From Synchiropus splendidus (taxonomy: Eukaryota > Chordata > Actinopteri > Syngnathiformes > Callionymidae): DNA of 64,000 bases. The notes under the pieces were generated by a model that did no database searches, had not been told where the DNA came from, and was given only the letters and a program-made list of their open reading frames with translations. Location: contig NC_071334.1 in NCBI RefSeq assembly GCF_027744825.2, positions 67,057,437-67,121,436 on the forward strand, in the 5' to 3' direction. Shown piece by piece: positions 14,780 through 28,405 of this stretch; positions within the stretch are counted from its first letter, which is position 1, and each line of letters starts with the position of its first letter. The position numbers and the translations under genes were made by a program.

Positions 14780-16845
14780 AATCCATATATAACTGTAGTT
14801 CCTTCATATTGGCTTTGTAAACACTTTTGAAGGTGAAAAACTGGATGAGCAAACACTGCTCTGAAAGTCGCACCGAACCTCTCACTGTTAGTTTTTACAT
14901 CTAATCTTCAGGTGCAAATCAAAGGAGAGTTGGTGGCAACTCCTGCTGAGCAACCCCCAAATAAATCATGAAATAAAAGAGCGACAAAACTGACTCTGGA
15001 TGAATGAACAGGTGCATTTTTTGGCATCTGATCCTGCTGTAAATGAGGTGATTCACTTTCATGGCTTTTGAAAATGGAGACACTTAAATTGAGAAAATAT
15101 TTTTTTCAAGAAAGGACAAAAAAAAAGGAAAACATACGCAGACAGTTGGGGACAGGCTCTACATCCAGTGAGTCAGGCATCATGTTGTGGTTAAATCGCT
15201 CCCTTTTTTTCATCGTCGTCCTTTGAAGAAATCGTTCCACTGAACCCGCTGAGCTCTCTTAACCAGGTGAGACACCGATGACCCGCTTCGTGGCCTTTTC
15301 CTCCCGATAACACACTACTTTCTGTTTGGTATGGCAATTGTGTTTGGCATTTTTGCAGAGAAATCCATTGCTCCGGTTGAACGCCGAGGGCCGTTTCCTG
15401 TCAGCTCGGGGATGTGGCCGACGTTGATGGGAGCACCAAGAGGCCAGGTAGAGGTGGACCTGTCGGTGCCGATTTGTCAGCACTTCACTCACTGCCTCTG
15501 AGGCGCCAATGTAGCAGCAGTTTTGTCGAAGTCTGCACTTAGTCATTCGAACACTGACGGTCATTTGTCCCCTCTGCGCGGTCTAAACAAGAGAACAATG
15601 TCTCGAGGAGTTAAATTATTGCTGTCTAGGTGACTCAGGCTCACAGCAGCTGAGGCACAGGACTGTATGGTGGCGCTGTAGAGTTAACGGAGCATGTAAA
15701 AGCCTAGAGCCTGGCTTGAAATCATTTGTTGGCGCAAATCTTTTCCTCATATTTATAACTATAAACGCAGATTCATATAAAATAATTGGTTTTAGTTAGA
15801 TTTCAGATTGGTTCGTCTTTCCTTTTATCTTTTTTTTTGCTTAGTACGGAACCAAAAAGTTGTGATCCGCCAGTGTTATTCACGGAACAGTGGCGCTCTG
15901 GGTGTGGAAATTTCATTGAAAAATCCAACCATACGATTATACAGCAGACAGTGCCACCAAGAGGCCAGGAAAAATGAGTCCACTGTTTCGTGGAACCATC
16001 CGACCCATCACAACCGTCTATGTTCTATGTCACTTGCTAGAACGATGAGGCATGAAGATGCCAAAATGTTTCGCCCTTGTCAGCTGCATGGGCTTCCAGA
16101 GCAGAGTGCAAGGTAAATTCAGGGGTCTGAGGCCCACTTGCTTAAGTGCATGCAGCCCTTCAGGCGGCAGAGGTTCCCGCGAAGACTACTTTATAATACT
16201 TTAAATATTGCTAAATAGCATCTGTTCAATATTTCATTGAATCAGGTTTGCAATGACGATTGAGGTTTATGACGGGTGTCATATCCTGCGCTCTGCTAGG
16301 TGAATGAAAATAGCGGAGGGACGATGTAAAGCTCCCACATCGGTGCTTAAATGATGCGTCCGACAAACAACCTGCGTCGCTAAATGAGACGCTTCCCATC
16401 CTGTCAAAGGACTCGTCGCCACAGAAATGAGCACGACTCACATGAACGCAGTGGCTCTGTCGCTCAATCCACTGAACAAATCCTGAGACCTTTTCCACTT
16501 TTGTGTGTTCCAGTCTCCCCGGGATCCCAGCTCTAACCTTTTTTCCTTCCCCTTCCTTGCCTCCTGATTTCCCCAAAGTGTTTCATGTGTGCTTTTCTCC
16601 GGAGCCGGTGCTCTGGCAAGGGTCGAGAGGAGCACGGACGAGCGTCCAGGACGTGGGAGAATAAAATGAGGTGGCTGTTTATTCTCCCACTGAAGCCACA
16701 TACCTTTTTAGAGTGGCTTTGGAGCGGCGCCTAAAACAACACCAGAGGCCACGTACACAAACGGCATGTTACAAGCCGAGGAAAGAAAGGCTGGATGGGA
16801 GGATGGAAGAGTGCCGTTCCCACTAAAAACAATAGAGAGCAGATA
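14780..16845. other. Single-copy spacer, no gene recognised
   Basis: Open frames overlap on both strands (up to 116 codons near 16,226-16,576), but none shows a domain or supported splice structure. The 15,240-15,560 and 16,220-16,720 patches are GC-richer. No transposon termini were identified. Confidence 0.35.
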
Positions 16846-16849
16846 TCAT

Positions 16850-17110
16850 ATTTCAATACATCAAAGCGCTTTCAAGATCTAGTTAAATGATAAAATAATT
16901 AATGTGCCCAATTAACTGCTTCTTTTGCTTAAATCCTCTTTTCCTTTTAATTCACATCCGTTTTCCACTGTCTTCGGGCAGAGTTCATTGAGAGGCTGCG
17001 AGATTATACAACTTCAACTTAAGAGCTCATGTATCATTTCACAAAGGAAACCAGCAGTGACTATGATCGATTGCAGCTTGGGAAGAATCGTCCTAAATTG
17101 AAATGAATAT
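16850..17110. other. Candidate conserved regulatory block
   Basis: The segment has clustered homeodomain-like sites (AATAATTAATG near 16,893, CCCAATTAACTG near 16,907, TTTTAATTCAC near 16,945) in a single-copy, low-repeat context, then a balanced stretch to about 17,100. This is the texture of developmental enhancers. Conservation was not tested. Confidence 0.35.
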
Positions 17111-18580
17111 CATATTTTTTTTCTCGCTCTGTATTTTTCTTGTCTGCTCTTAAGGCCAGACAAATGTGGGAGAACACACATTGTGTTCACACTATGCAAT
17201 CACAACATGGATATTAGCTGTAAATGCCACACCAGTCGTGTGGTTTTAGGGTTTTAACAGCCAGCCGTTTCAATGCGGAAATCCAACAAAAACCAGCTTT
17301 GCCTCCAAATTTTGATACTCCACGTTGTTTTAATTCTTTCAGGAGTTTATTTTACATCCAATGTATTGGTTGCTTAACCGTTCTTGATCTGTTAACTCAT
17401 TCCCGCCCAAGAACAACAGCCTGGTTGTACCCACCACTGAAATAACATTTTTTTTTACTATAATAATGTCCATACCAAGATTTTAATCTGGTTCAGCTGA
17501 TGTCGTGAATATTAAAAAATATAATAAAGGAATCTGCACTTGTGTACTTGCACATGCTACAATAACAACATTGTTGATATTTTAATAAATTCCCAAAGCA
17601 CAGTTTGCTGCACAGCTCTGTCCACAATCTGCTGCAATGTGCCAACAACATGGTCATTTTCATGAGCTGTTGTCTCTCTTTCATTTTGCCATCTCTACAA
17701 CACACCCTGGTCAATTGTCGGTGCCGGCGGTGACCTCTCACTTGTGGAATCTGCGCGTGTTTGTCAGGCCGCAGACGACCCCAGAGTGACGGCAGAGGAC
17801 GGATTTGATGTCCCTCACAGACTAAATTCACCTCAGCAACTAAAGGTTGATGGTGATAATCAATTTGATGTTGTATTCTTTTAAAACCCATATCCATATT
17901 TGCAAGCATTTTAATGGGACAGTTCCATATTTTATATGTCCATCATAAGTTTGATGACTCAAGAGTCGTGCAGTTCGCCAGGTCGCTTGCGTTTTTGAGG
18001 AATTGAATTACCCATCATTTTCTTTTACTTATATGAATATTTCTTTTTCCAATGGGTGGAAGAATTTGAATCGCTCCACAGAACTTATAATTATAAAAAT
18101 ATATTTATAATAAATTAATATAAAATAATTGCGCTTAATTTCATTTGTATATATTACACGGGAGAGACAGATGCTTAGTGATACACAGGCTTAGACGTCA
18201 GGGTGCAAGTGTACTTCAAGCTTTTTTGTGCTTCCATCTTTGGGGTTTTTATGATTTATTCATTTTTCACATTGACATTTTCTGTCCATCAGCGCTTTTG
18301 TAAGCTGTAAAATCATATTGTAAGATGTAGTGCTCTCTTAAAATCATTCTCTGGGAAAAAAAAAAATGTATTTTTATATAAGTTTACATTAATCTGCATT
18401 ATAAAGACAAACAAACTTGACATTTTTTATAATTAATTTATTGAAATTACTGTGTTAAAGACCCGGCACTGATAAAAACAACAAGTAAAACAAACAAAAA
18501 CAACATAAAAAAGAGAAGATATCGTGGACCTTTCATGGCTTGGACAAGAAAATCTAAGGAGACAACAACAGATATCGATG
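17111..18580. other. AT-rich spacer, nothing recognised
   Basis: It contains A/T-rich tracts near 18,080-18,130 and a short A run near 18,356-18,366. The 138-codon minus-strand frame at 17,493-17,909 shows no recognisable domain. Confidence 0.4.
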
Positions 18581-18584
18581 GACT

Positions 18585-18731
18585 GATGAGGCTTCATGAA
18601 ACAGTGTCATCATTTTCAGCACCCACTAGATGGCACTGTCTGCTCTAACATCTCTGGATGTGAATTCTTTCAACCAAGAGCGCCAACTACTGCACTCTAA
18701 AAATGTGTGATCACTAATGAAATCTCATCAC
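18585..18731 (+). mobile_element. Palindromic-end MITE copy carrying two convergent CTCF-like motifs
   Basis: The left end GATGAGGCTTCATGAAACAG pairs with a decayed right end, ATGAAATCTCATCA near 18,717-18,730. Inside, CCACTAGATGGCACT at 18,623-18,637 matches all 15 positions of the CTCF core consensus in forward orientation. The minus strand of 18,679-18,693 (GCAGTAGTTGGCGCT) matches 13 of 15. Related copies lie at 34.16, 36.79, 40.63 and possibly 47.34 kb. It is noncoding, and I could not assign a superfamily. Confidence 0.7.
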
Positions 18732-18734
18732 TAG

Positions 18735-20850
18735 TAACTGATGTTATTCACAACATAACAAACTACTATTTAGAAATTCATTTAATGATACCCATACAAA
18801 TAATTCCAAATATGTACAAATGGTGAATACTGAAAGACAATTACACGCTATTTTGTGGCATAATGCGTGCGCCTATATATTTATTTACAAAGTAATTACA
18901 CACTGTTTTATACTCATTTAACATGGCATCATTGTAGCTTTCGATTCAGTACTCCAGAGCTTTACGGAAGACAAACAATATGGAGACGGAGGGAAGATGT
19001 CGACAGAAGTAAGTCACATTTTTTAAGGACCTTTTTCCACTGCAACTTTCATGATGCACTGTTTACGTTTTCTTTTTCTTGTATTTGAATTTACATATGA
19101 CAACAAGGCTTCTCCAAGATTAATGGAATATTATATATATTATTAATATTATTAAATCTAATGAAAATCAGGACACAAGTGTTACTGTTTTAATCTATTG
19201 AGCGATGTGAGAGTGTTTTGTAACAATCTCTCTCACGTGTCGGGATGGGACTCGGGGATGATGGGGGCTGTGTCGAGGTCAGTTGGAAACAGGGAGTGTA
19301 AGACGTAGGAGTGGGGGAAACACCAAAGTGATGATGACCAGTGGTTTGTGAAGCCCATGCTCATCCATCACAGCCACCCCTATCGTCCACACTGACTCAG
19401 TGTCCTCAGTGAAGACAACACGGCTGGTTTCTCCAATTAACACCCTTTAGATCACGGTGAGATACAGGGGGACCTGAAAGACGTGAGTGAATGGGTGAAC
19501 AAACTGTGTTGCCATCGCTGATCTTCCACTCTGTTTGGCATTTCAACATTCTCATCATGGCACACTCAAAAGACAAACCTGGATTTTCTTGTTCAAGCAA
19601 AACTTCATACTGCTTTTTTTTATACTTTATACCTTAAATAGTACTTTAGATATGAGTTCATACCTTTAACCTAAACACAGTGGACTGTAACAATGCAAGG
19701 GTTGTACCAACACTTTATTTTCCACCTTTTGATCCTGTGGCTCAGACTTCATTTACTTGTTTAATGAGTAAAAAAGGATTAACTGGTAAAGTCGCCAGAA
19801 ATGAAACAAAAAGTTTAAACAACCCATTTTGACCCCAAAGGCATTCAATTGTGACTGTCTTTAAGTGATTTTGCATCCTTTGTTGAAGCTGAAGTCAGCC
19901 TCCCATGTTGCATGTAGGTGTGTCAATGGACTATATTTTTTTGGACAGGTTTGGGACACACAAGTAGCTGAACCTCTCACAATACATGAAGTGACTGATG
20001 ATGTCACTTAGTATATATAGCACTTTATGTGGCTCCAGAAATCACTGTCCAAACCGCGCGGTCGCCTGAGGCTCTCTCTACTGCATAAGTGACACATCAT
20101 AGACACAGAGGGGAGGGCTCACCCTAACCCCAACCTCCTGCTTCTTTATCTGCCCACAGTCTCGGGATATGCGGGAAGAGGAACATGTGCCTCAATTAAA
20201 AGCCAAATGCATCAACATTGCAATGCTGAAGGCTGCATTCGGTGTGAACATAGGTCACTTGAAGATATCTGTTGTTTGTGAAAATGGCTTCCTGTTTGGG
20301 TATTCTGAGGAAAAATGATGCATTGTGAAAGGCGTTCAGTCAGACTGGGGTGCTGTGTGAGGCACATGCATTCTCAGGAATGAAAACGTTGAAAAGTGTT
20401 CATGAACCCAAAGTGGAAAACAGCAACAAAAAATGCCAGGAATAAAACCCAAGTGGGGCACGAGGGGCAGTGAAAGTACTAGGGCTGGCAAACAGCCATG
20501 TAATCCCACAAGCTTCCTGTCAATGTGCAGATAGGCTGCGCCAACTGCCCAAATCCAGAGCAAGTCCTCAATTCCTCCATTGCAGGGGGACACAGCTAAA
20601 GCCTCTCCCAATGTCAAGTGGCATTTATTATTACACTGAGAGGCGAGTGTTTTTTTCCTTCATGTCCCAGGTGGTCTGTGTGGACTAAGCAGCGGTGCCA
20701 AACCCAGAGCGCCTGTCTTTCTTCTCCCCCTTCGTCTTAGCTGTTTCTTCTCCCTGGTTTTGACGCTGGTCCAGATTTCTGGTAATCTGGTGCTGGCCTG
20801 CCTGTGTTTCAGGTACACCTTCTGAGAAAAAACGCACCCGAAACCGCTCC
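18735..20850. other. Spacer without recognisable gene
   Basis: AT-rich DNA near 19,110-19,160, then mixed-composition single-copy DNA. Open frames reach 93 codons with no recognisable domain. A splice-like AG...GTAAGT pair brackets about 18,949-19,009, but with a weak pyrimidine tract; it is not called an exon. Confidence 0.35.
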
Positions 20851-23025
20851 CGTCTTTTGATATATAAGGCATTAGAAAACAGAATACCTCGGGGAGATCT
20901 ATTCAAAGATGCCACACTCCAAGGATTTGAAAGGATTTGGTTGCAAATCACATTTATTTCGCTTTTGTGTGCTGCAATGTTTTGGCGAAGGGGTTCGGTC
21001 GGGTGGCATTCTGTACACCCGCCCAGTGGAATCATGGGTGGTAATCTTAGCTGCTACAAATATGGCACTTCCTTTGGGGCCTTAGATTATTTCAGCGTTT
21101 GAGAGTGAATGGTGCTGCGACGGCTCGGTAAACTCGCCGAATATTGTCTGTTCTGCTGCAATCTGCCAGTGCAGCCTCTGCTGGCTGCAGACCTGAAGTC
21201 ACCCGCTTATTGTTCGCGTCGTTTGCAGCTGTCCAGCAATCTCAAGAACATGGCAGTTCATATCCAAGGATAATCTCTTTTTTCCACTCACACTTGAAGC
21301 AGAATTTAAATTCTGTGTCTCTGGTGGATCCAAGCTTTCAGTCAAAGAAGAGGACTAAGCGTTAGTTTAGGAACACAGCAAGCCCTAATCCTTGGGTGAC
21401 CATAGGCCGGGCCCAGACGAGTGCCTATACTGGGGTGACTGTAATAGTTTTTTAAACTCCCAACGCTGTGTCTTTGTCTTCTCATCGCACCAGAAGCAGG
21501 AGACGCGGCGGGGCGACATGAGAAGCAACGTTTATCTGTTCACAGTTTCAGAGGATATTGCAAATCAATTTATTAGATTATGAGGCCTGCTTTGAGCTCT
21601 GCTTTTCCTCCCCCTCCCACTATCGCTCGGCTTCAAACATAATATTTTAAAGGAAACTCTATTTCCAGATTATAGAGCACTTTATCGCAGAACAAGGAAA
21701 TATAAATTTGGCCCAGACATTCTAAATCCTATTTTCGCTCTCTTTTGCTTATAGTAAAGTGTCTTTATTTTTTCAAGGACATTGATATAATAGAGTTTGT
21801 TATGCTTTGGTCCATTTTGCCCATCTTAATATTTTATACGCAATTCTTAAAAGTACCACAAAGCTGAACATCACAATGGATAAAACCAATCTATGTAACT
21901 GTTCACTCAGTGTTATGTCTCATGGTTTTGCATGCAGTTTTAATGTGAAACTTTGACTTCAACAACACCACTATTGTATATCTTTTCAAGTGTTCTGTTC
22001 TCACCAGACAGGTTCAATTCATCACTTCATAAGGGCAGCGTCGGCTCGATCATTCTGTCCAAGGAGCAGTCGACCTGGATGATGGACTTCCACACTTTCC
22101 TTTGCGGGGTGACACCACCAAGACCTTTAATTCACAATGAATTCAGGAAATGTTGGCAATGGGACATGCGTGTTTCAGGGTTAGTCAAGTGGCTGCTGGT
22201 GTCAAATGCTAAAAAAGCACTGCACATTGTTCCTCACAAGGTGTCAAATAGCGACCTCTTGTTTTACGTGTTGCACTGCCCTCTGTGTTTGGAAATGCTG
22301 CAGAAGCCAATGCATGTGTTTTACTTGATAGTCTAGTGCATCAACAGAGTGGGAATGTGTCGCCAATTCAGAGAAAAGCATTGCGTGATGGGAGGTGAAA
22401 TCACTGTATTATTGCATCATGCACTGTGGTGGTCTTTGTAAACTAATCCAAATTCTATGGAAAGAGCAAGAGAAAAAGTCAATGGGCCACATCAAGACAA
22501 GCTGGACTCACTTCCAAAGGCTTGGTACATTGAACAAAAAAAAAAAATCAAAGATATCAATGGAATTGATCCGCATGAGATTTAAATGACCTACCATTGT
22601 TGTCCGACACAAATCTGGTCCTCTGTCTGTTCAGTGGAGTGAGTTTTTACACTAGTGAGGAAGTTTTTATACTATTTAATTTATTTAATTTAAGAACAAT
22701 ACAGGATTACATCCTGGGTAAGATTGTGTTGAAATTTCAAGAAAATAAATGTAAAAAAAGTCAACTACAGTAAACGTATCAGAAGCTTGAATAATTGAAT
22801 AATGTGAAGGAAACGTGGACACATATTCATACAAACACTGTGGATAAAGTCATCATTTTAAGTTTACTAGTGCAGCTCCACCCATCACTTTCACGCTTTG
22901 ATGAATTGACTCTCCTCTCTGAAATACAGAGCTGAGCTTCTATGAAAACAAGGTGCTTTTCAATTTCAATAGACAGTGGAAAATACAAGGATTTTTCAAA
23001 ATTGAATTTTATTTTGGGTGTCAGG
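20851..23025. other. Spacer; candidate regulatory texture at 21,480-21,760
   Basis: No gene or transposon was recognised. The longest frame (127 codons, plus strand, 21,953-22,336) has no domain. The 21,480-21,760 stretch is single-copy with AT-core motifs and could be a conserved element. The rest is ordinary spacer. Confidence 0.3.
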
Positions 23026-23027
23026 TG

Positions 23028-23050
23028 AAAAAAAAAAAAAAAATAAAATA

Positions 23051-23119
<69 letters not shown>
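23028..23119. repeat. Poly(A) followed by (TA)n microsatellite
   Basis: An A run (about 23,028-23,043) and an AAATAAAATAAAA stretch lead into (TA)n at 23,056-23,119. The tail-like layout resembles the block at 4.36 kb. Confidence 0.95.
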
Positions 23120-23123
<4 letters not shown>

Positions 23124-24120
23124 TAAAATTCTTAGATATAGCCCTTCAACAGCTTCTGTAACTATGAGATCACAATGGATGTAACGTGCAGCAATGCTGA
23201 AATGATTTTCCAAATTTTTACATGCAATCTCCGCTGCAACACAAGAATACAATACAAAGATTCTAACTTATGTCCTTTATATGCTTTCAATTTGAGTGGG
23301 AAACCTAAAATATAAACAATGTCATCAGGTGCCGGGCTTCCTTTTAAAGATGTGTGTTAAAAAACATCTCACATGAATAGCCAACCATTTCCATTGATAG
23401 GACCCAAAAAGGAACTCTTTACCTGTCACATTTCAAAACAGAAAATGAATTCCAGATCGGAATAAATCTACCCCCTGCTGCTACTGTTTATCCAAAATGC
23501 CAGTTTTACTTCTGCTAATGGAGAAGGACTAGAATCAAATCTGACCTGGAGAGCAAGAGCGAGCATTAGCAAAAAACAAGACTCCTATTTTTTCGCTCTT
23601 GATGGATTGTTCTACAATGCAGCGTAATATGCTTTTAACAAAACTTGAAAAAGGGAAGAGTCAAGTAGATCTGCTGTTGAGGAATAACAGTGTTTTTGGC
23701 AGATTTTTTGGGGCTGTTGAATAAACATTGACGTTTACATAAGGTGTTTCTATTTAAACGATTAGAGTAGCAAATTTATATTCAAGCGATTATTCATTTA
23801 TATTCATTTAAAAATGAACATCTCGATTTTTTACAAAGACAGTTTGGATTTAAAATCAAAATTTTAAGACTTGAATGGGTCCCCACGGTAAAGTTAAAAA
23901 ACAAACTAAACAAACGCCGCTGAACACTGAGGATTGTTAAAAGTTGTATATGTGATCAAACTTGAGTCGCATACTTTTAAAACAATATAAAATCTATTTT
24001 ATGATCATCTAAAACATTTTGTTTCATTGTTTTATTTTTATTATTAATAGTAAAGTTAATAGTACTACAGTGAAGTGAAATAAAACGTGGTGTGTTGATT
24101 CGCCTTTAATACATACGCTG
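23120..24120. other. AT-rich spacer, nothing recognised
   Basis: Single-copy A+T-rich DNA with no recognisable repeat end, motif cluster or open frame of interest. Confidence 0.4.
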
Positions 24121-26060
24121 ACTATTTAAAGCTATTCATGTCAGCTGAATCGCAGCGCTCAACTTTCTACCTCAAGGGAGAGGGTGGGAATAAAGTCCAG
24201 GAGAGGGAGCGCAGAGGAAAGAGAGAAAAATAACAAAAATGTTGATGAAAAGGACGTTATTAGTTTGGTCGCGGTCGGAGCCCATTTGTGTCCATTTGCA
24301 TCTGTGCTGAAACCTGCAGCTGAGAGCATCTTAGCGATGTATAATGACCGGTTGTCACAACAACACGGGAGGTGGCCCCGGCGGCAAAATGACGGCCTTG
24401 TCACTCCTTCGCAAAGATAGAGCACTGGCAACCTGTAATTCCCCTCCTGGCGCTGCTTCCTTCCTGACTGCTGCCTGGTTAAATGGCACTTTTGAAGGAA
24501 GTAAATCTACGAAGTTGTGTTTAATAACATCACTCTCAGCCAAATGTTTGACGGCGCGAGGTGTATGCGGGGGCCGGGGGGTGCTTTGGTGGAACCAGAC
24601 GCTCAAAGGGTTAAGAGGGATTTGTCATTTGTTTGTGCTCGCAGGCCCTAATCTGTTCATTGAAACGGCCCATCTTTTCAGCTAGCCGTGCTCCAAGTCA
24701 ATGAAAAACAATTATATAGTACATGAAGAGAAGGCAAGGTGGGACGCCACTGGTGCGGAGGGGCACCGGAACCCCTCTGGCAGTCTTCATCTATCCTTAA
24801 TGTGTTTTTTTTTTTGAACCACTCAGGCTTTTCAAATGTGAGCCAGTCAGTGAATCAAGATATAATTACGCCTCACAATTCCGTCCTCAAATAAATATAG
24901 ATATCTTTTGAAAATCGAGGCGAATGACAGTCACCGCTATCACAAACTACGTGGCCCTGTCAAGCCAAAGTACCAGCAAACAAGGTCGGTGAACTCATCG
25001 CCCGCACCGCTTTACGTCATCTGTAATAAGTCAAACGCGAGACTTACTTTGGCGCGGTGGATTGGCACATTGACATGCAGCAAAGAAGCGAACTGAAGGC
25101 TTCCCCAAAAGGCAAACACACAACTAAACCTGTGCGGAGAAGAAGAAGCAGCAGGGAAATTAGCGACAAAACATTATAATTTGTCACTGATGCATAAATC
25201 TTGCTGACGTGCTCAGTCACTTTAATGGTGCGACGGCTGCTCGGTGGAAGGCTGTGCAAACTTGCGCAGTTGCAGAAAAACAGCAAAACTATATGTTCGA
25301 ACATCACCTTATTTGCATAATTTACCAAAAGCCAATGAGGCAGCTCAAGGAGTGCGGGTGATAGTAATAAGTGTTTGGGAAAGGCAGAAAGATCACTAAT
25401 GGTTTGCCTATGGGGATTTCTCCACGCCATGGGGGAGGAAAATGAGAAATATTTTTCAAACAGCAGGGGTAAAGGTTTTAAAACTAGGAGCACATGGGGA
25501 GATAAAGATGTTCCTGCCACGGGGTGCTACGCAGGAAAAATGCAGTGGCGAGGATGACAAAAAGAATGCTCCCCTAATTTCAGCATTAAGAGGTAATAAT
25601 CATGTTTCACCAGCGATATTAAAAATGGTAACCCGCAAAGCCTGCGCAGAATAAATATATAATAATAAAAAAAAAAATCGGAAGTGGGGAAGAGAAGTGG
25701 GCCCATCAGGTAGAGGTAATGAGGTGGTTTGTGGGGAGGCGGGGGAGGAGGCCCACTCAACTCCCTGAGAGTAAACAAAGAGCGGAGAGTTGGCGGAGTT
25801 GCACATCCCGGCCCCCCTGCTGCGGCTTGTTGTTGTAAAAGATTTCATCTGTTAGATTAATGCAAAATGCCTTTCCATACGTGATGGTGCCAAAGAAAAA
25901 GACACTTTTGATAGGAGGGCTTCACGTCATTACATTGCGATGTCAGGATTGTTTTTTTTTAAGGGATATATTTTCTCTCTACTGCGAGTGTCCCGCGCAC
26001 CTGAGCTTGGATGGAAGCCAACAATTGTTGAACAAGCGTTCAGGCTCATCCATGACATCA
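24121..26060. other. Long single-copy block, candidate regulatory island
   Basis: About 1.9 kb without a recognised repeat, of mixed GC and AT composition. It contains ATAATTACGCC near 24,862, an octamer-type site TTATTTGCATAATT at 25,309-25,322, and purine-rich patches near 25,730-25,755. Overlapping open frames of up to 158 codons occur on both strands without domains, as expected of balanced-composition noncoding DNA. Multiple conserved elements are plausible but untested. Confidence 0.35.
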
Positions 26061-26069
26061 AGTTTTGAT

Positions 26070-26160
26070 CAGTGCTTTTCAACCTTTTTCAAGCCACGGC
26101 ACCTTTGGTTCACTGAAAATATCCCAAGGCACACCACCAAAGGAACCTTGACCAAAGCAC
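26070..26160 (+). mobile_element. Single hAT terminus, decayed element
   Basis: CAGTGCTTTTCAACCTTTTT is followed by CAAGCCACGGCACC and CAAGGCACACCACC, a classic hAT/Charlie-like left end. No matching right end (GGTTGAAAAGCACTG-like) was found downstream. It is either truncated or its other end is too decayed to read. Positions 26,276-26,290 hold a 13-of-15 CTCF-like match, CCAGAAGGGGGCAGG. Confidence 0.65.
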
Positions 26161-28400
26161 TTGGGCTTAAAGTCCTATTGAAAATCCCTCTTCATTTGTG
26201 AAAAACTGTAGCTACTGACACTAGGTTGCTAGTTGCAGAAACAAATAGCAGAAAATGTAATTGTGTCAATTGTGTCCAGAAGGGGGCAGGCAATATGTCA
26301 AAATATGTCATGATTTATTTATTTATTTACTTACTTTAAATAACTGTTTCGATTGTATCACTTCTCTTTTGCATGATTTTATTGTAGTTTGGAGTTTCCA
26401 GACAAATCCTTAGCATTCTTTGTCTGAACTTGCTTCATATAAACAATTGTTCTTTCTCTCTTCACATTTTGGAACACGTTTATTTCGTTGTGCATTTAGT
26501 TTTTCGCCAACTTTTAAACCGGAAAGCAAACTTTACAGTCCATGAGTATCAATATAAGTTTTGAAGTGAGACGTCACCTTAGCTCTGTTAGCCGTTAGCT
26601 CTGCTAGCTGTGAGCTCTGTTAGCTCTGCAGTGCCGACAGTCTTTGGCGTCGCGGGTTCGACGAGGATCCCTCCCTCCATTGTTCTGTGGTGAAAGTGTG
26701 TGGTCAAGTTAGAGGCGCATCAGGTTTAAAAGCAGCCGGAAGTTGCGCATGAGAGCAGCTTCTTCGCTGAGCGTCGCGCACCACAGCAGCGCTGCTTTGA
26801 CTGATGGACAAATCAGAGCATCAACAAAAAAAAACAGCATACAATCAAATCATGAAAACAAATCAACTTCCATGTTACGGTGACAACATGTATCGGCCAT
26901 TTGTCATTGTTTTAGTGTTACAAGGGATAAAGGATAAGCTTGCTATAGTTCTGTTAACGCCTGTTTAGTGCTAGGCTAATGCCAGTGGTAGGCTACCAGC
27001 TAGCTTTCAGTGCGTTCACCCCTGCTCATTTGATTTGTCAAAACACATCCTTTTTGCCAAGACAACTCTTGACTCACAGAAGATGTTTTGTTCATTTATA
27101 AAATGTAATTTTTAAAAGCCGAAGCAGAGGTATGCGCTGTCACAGTGTTTTTGTATTTGATACTTTTTATCATTTTATCCATTTAAACTAAATCGGTGCA
27201 TGGTCCTCCATTTTAGTTGGCCGTAAACACTAAAAAGTCTGAAATGTTCTTTAGCAAAAGTGAATGTGTTTGTCTGACAAAGAGCCTCAGTTAGAGCGCT
27301 GTGAATGTCAGCGGACGCCTACAGTCAACTTCCCATGAAGAAAACGATAAGCAGGGAGCCGGTTGAGACAGTCGGTCGGCGCAGTACATTGTGATAATGA
27401 CATTTGGGGAGGGATAGTGTGGCAAAGCTGTTAAGCTCTTTCATTGCACCAAGAAGATTAGTCGACGAGATGGGGCTGAATGACAGCGAAGGTAGCGTCC
27501 CCAGCCTCGCCTGCCGAGGACTTGGCATGCAGAGGTCCGTTAAAAGCCAAGCGCTCACTTTACACCGAGGACCAATTGTCCTTCACTCTCAGAGTATGGC
27601 AAAGCCCCACAAAGCAAGGGCATTTGGTTGTTTGTTCCTGTTTTATACAACTGCCTTTTTTCCTGCGTACCTGGTTGTTTCTCACTCCTTCAACGTGGAG
27701 GTGTTTGAACCGACGTATACCAGTTTGTTGTGGCAACAAGAGCTTATATCGAGCAAGCGTGCAGGGACTTTCGTGACCCTGGTGACGGTGTATTCAGATT
27801 ATCTACTCACCCAAGCATCCCTAAAAACCCCAGTTGGTTGTAAAGTCGCCACATTAGGCCTTGTTTGACCGCACGAAAGCAAGAGGCAGGGACTCAGGGC
27901 AGCTTGTCCTATTATCTGGGACACTGGCCTGCCATGCCTTTAACTCTTTGTCACGTTGCCTCTTCCCATCATAAGCCATGTGGGAGCAAGGGACTGCTGT
28001 GTATACATCAACTCGGTATTGGTCTATGGTTTTAACCCATGTTTCCCTGCAGGCTTCTGAAAAACACTTTGTCCATCTCTTGATGTTCAGTCACAGCCAT
28101 CTTCCTCCTCCCACACTGAAGTCATTTTTATTCATTATCTCTTCTGACAGCAGAGGAAATGACGGGGAGTCTGAGAAAACGTTTTGTCAGTTCTTAAGTG
28201 TTTGACAATCTGAATGAAGTTTAGCATGAGATGAACAAGAGGGCGTCCTTTTTTTTTTTTCTTGATAGAAAGACACAAAGGGCCACAGAGAGCTGGGGTG
28301 AGAATGGATGGAAATGACAGAGGGAGCAACGGTTACTAAACCCACTGGTGTATTAAAGAAGTCTCCGTTCTGTCATGGAAAACGCCTGGAGTTGAGGTGA
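26161..28400. other. Spacer; small GTTAGCTCTG tandem tract at 26,579-26,635
   Basis: A degenerate tandem of GTTAGCTCTG/GCTAGCTGTG units spans about 26,579-26,635. The rest is single-copy. Overlapping plus-strand frames at 27,404-27,868 (154 codons) show no domain or start context that would support a gene. Confidence 0.4.
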
Positions 28401-28405
28401 TAGGC

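Noticed and set aside
15660..15685. GGTGGCGCTG resembling a CTCF core
   Set aside because: The AG of the AGRKGGC core and the upstream CCA are not matched; too weak.
18949..19009. Possible 60-base exon ending in GTAAGT
   Set aside because: The acceptor lacks a good pyrimidine tract and the translation is unrecognised; likely chance.
20015..20040. TATATATAGC as a TATA-box promoter
   Set aside because: No transcript, initiator or downstream open frame supports a promoter; A+T-rich chance match.
25044..25520. 158-codon minus-strand open frame
   Set aside because: No domain, leucine/serine-rich by composition, overlaps other frames in a candidate regulatory block.
27404..27868. 154-codon plus-strand open frame
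   Set aside because: No recognised domain, a second overlapping frame is equally open, and no start or splice evidence was found.
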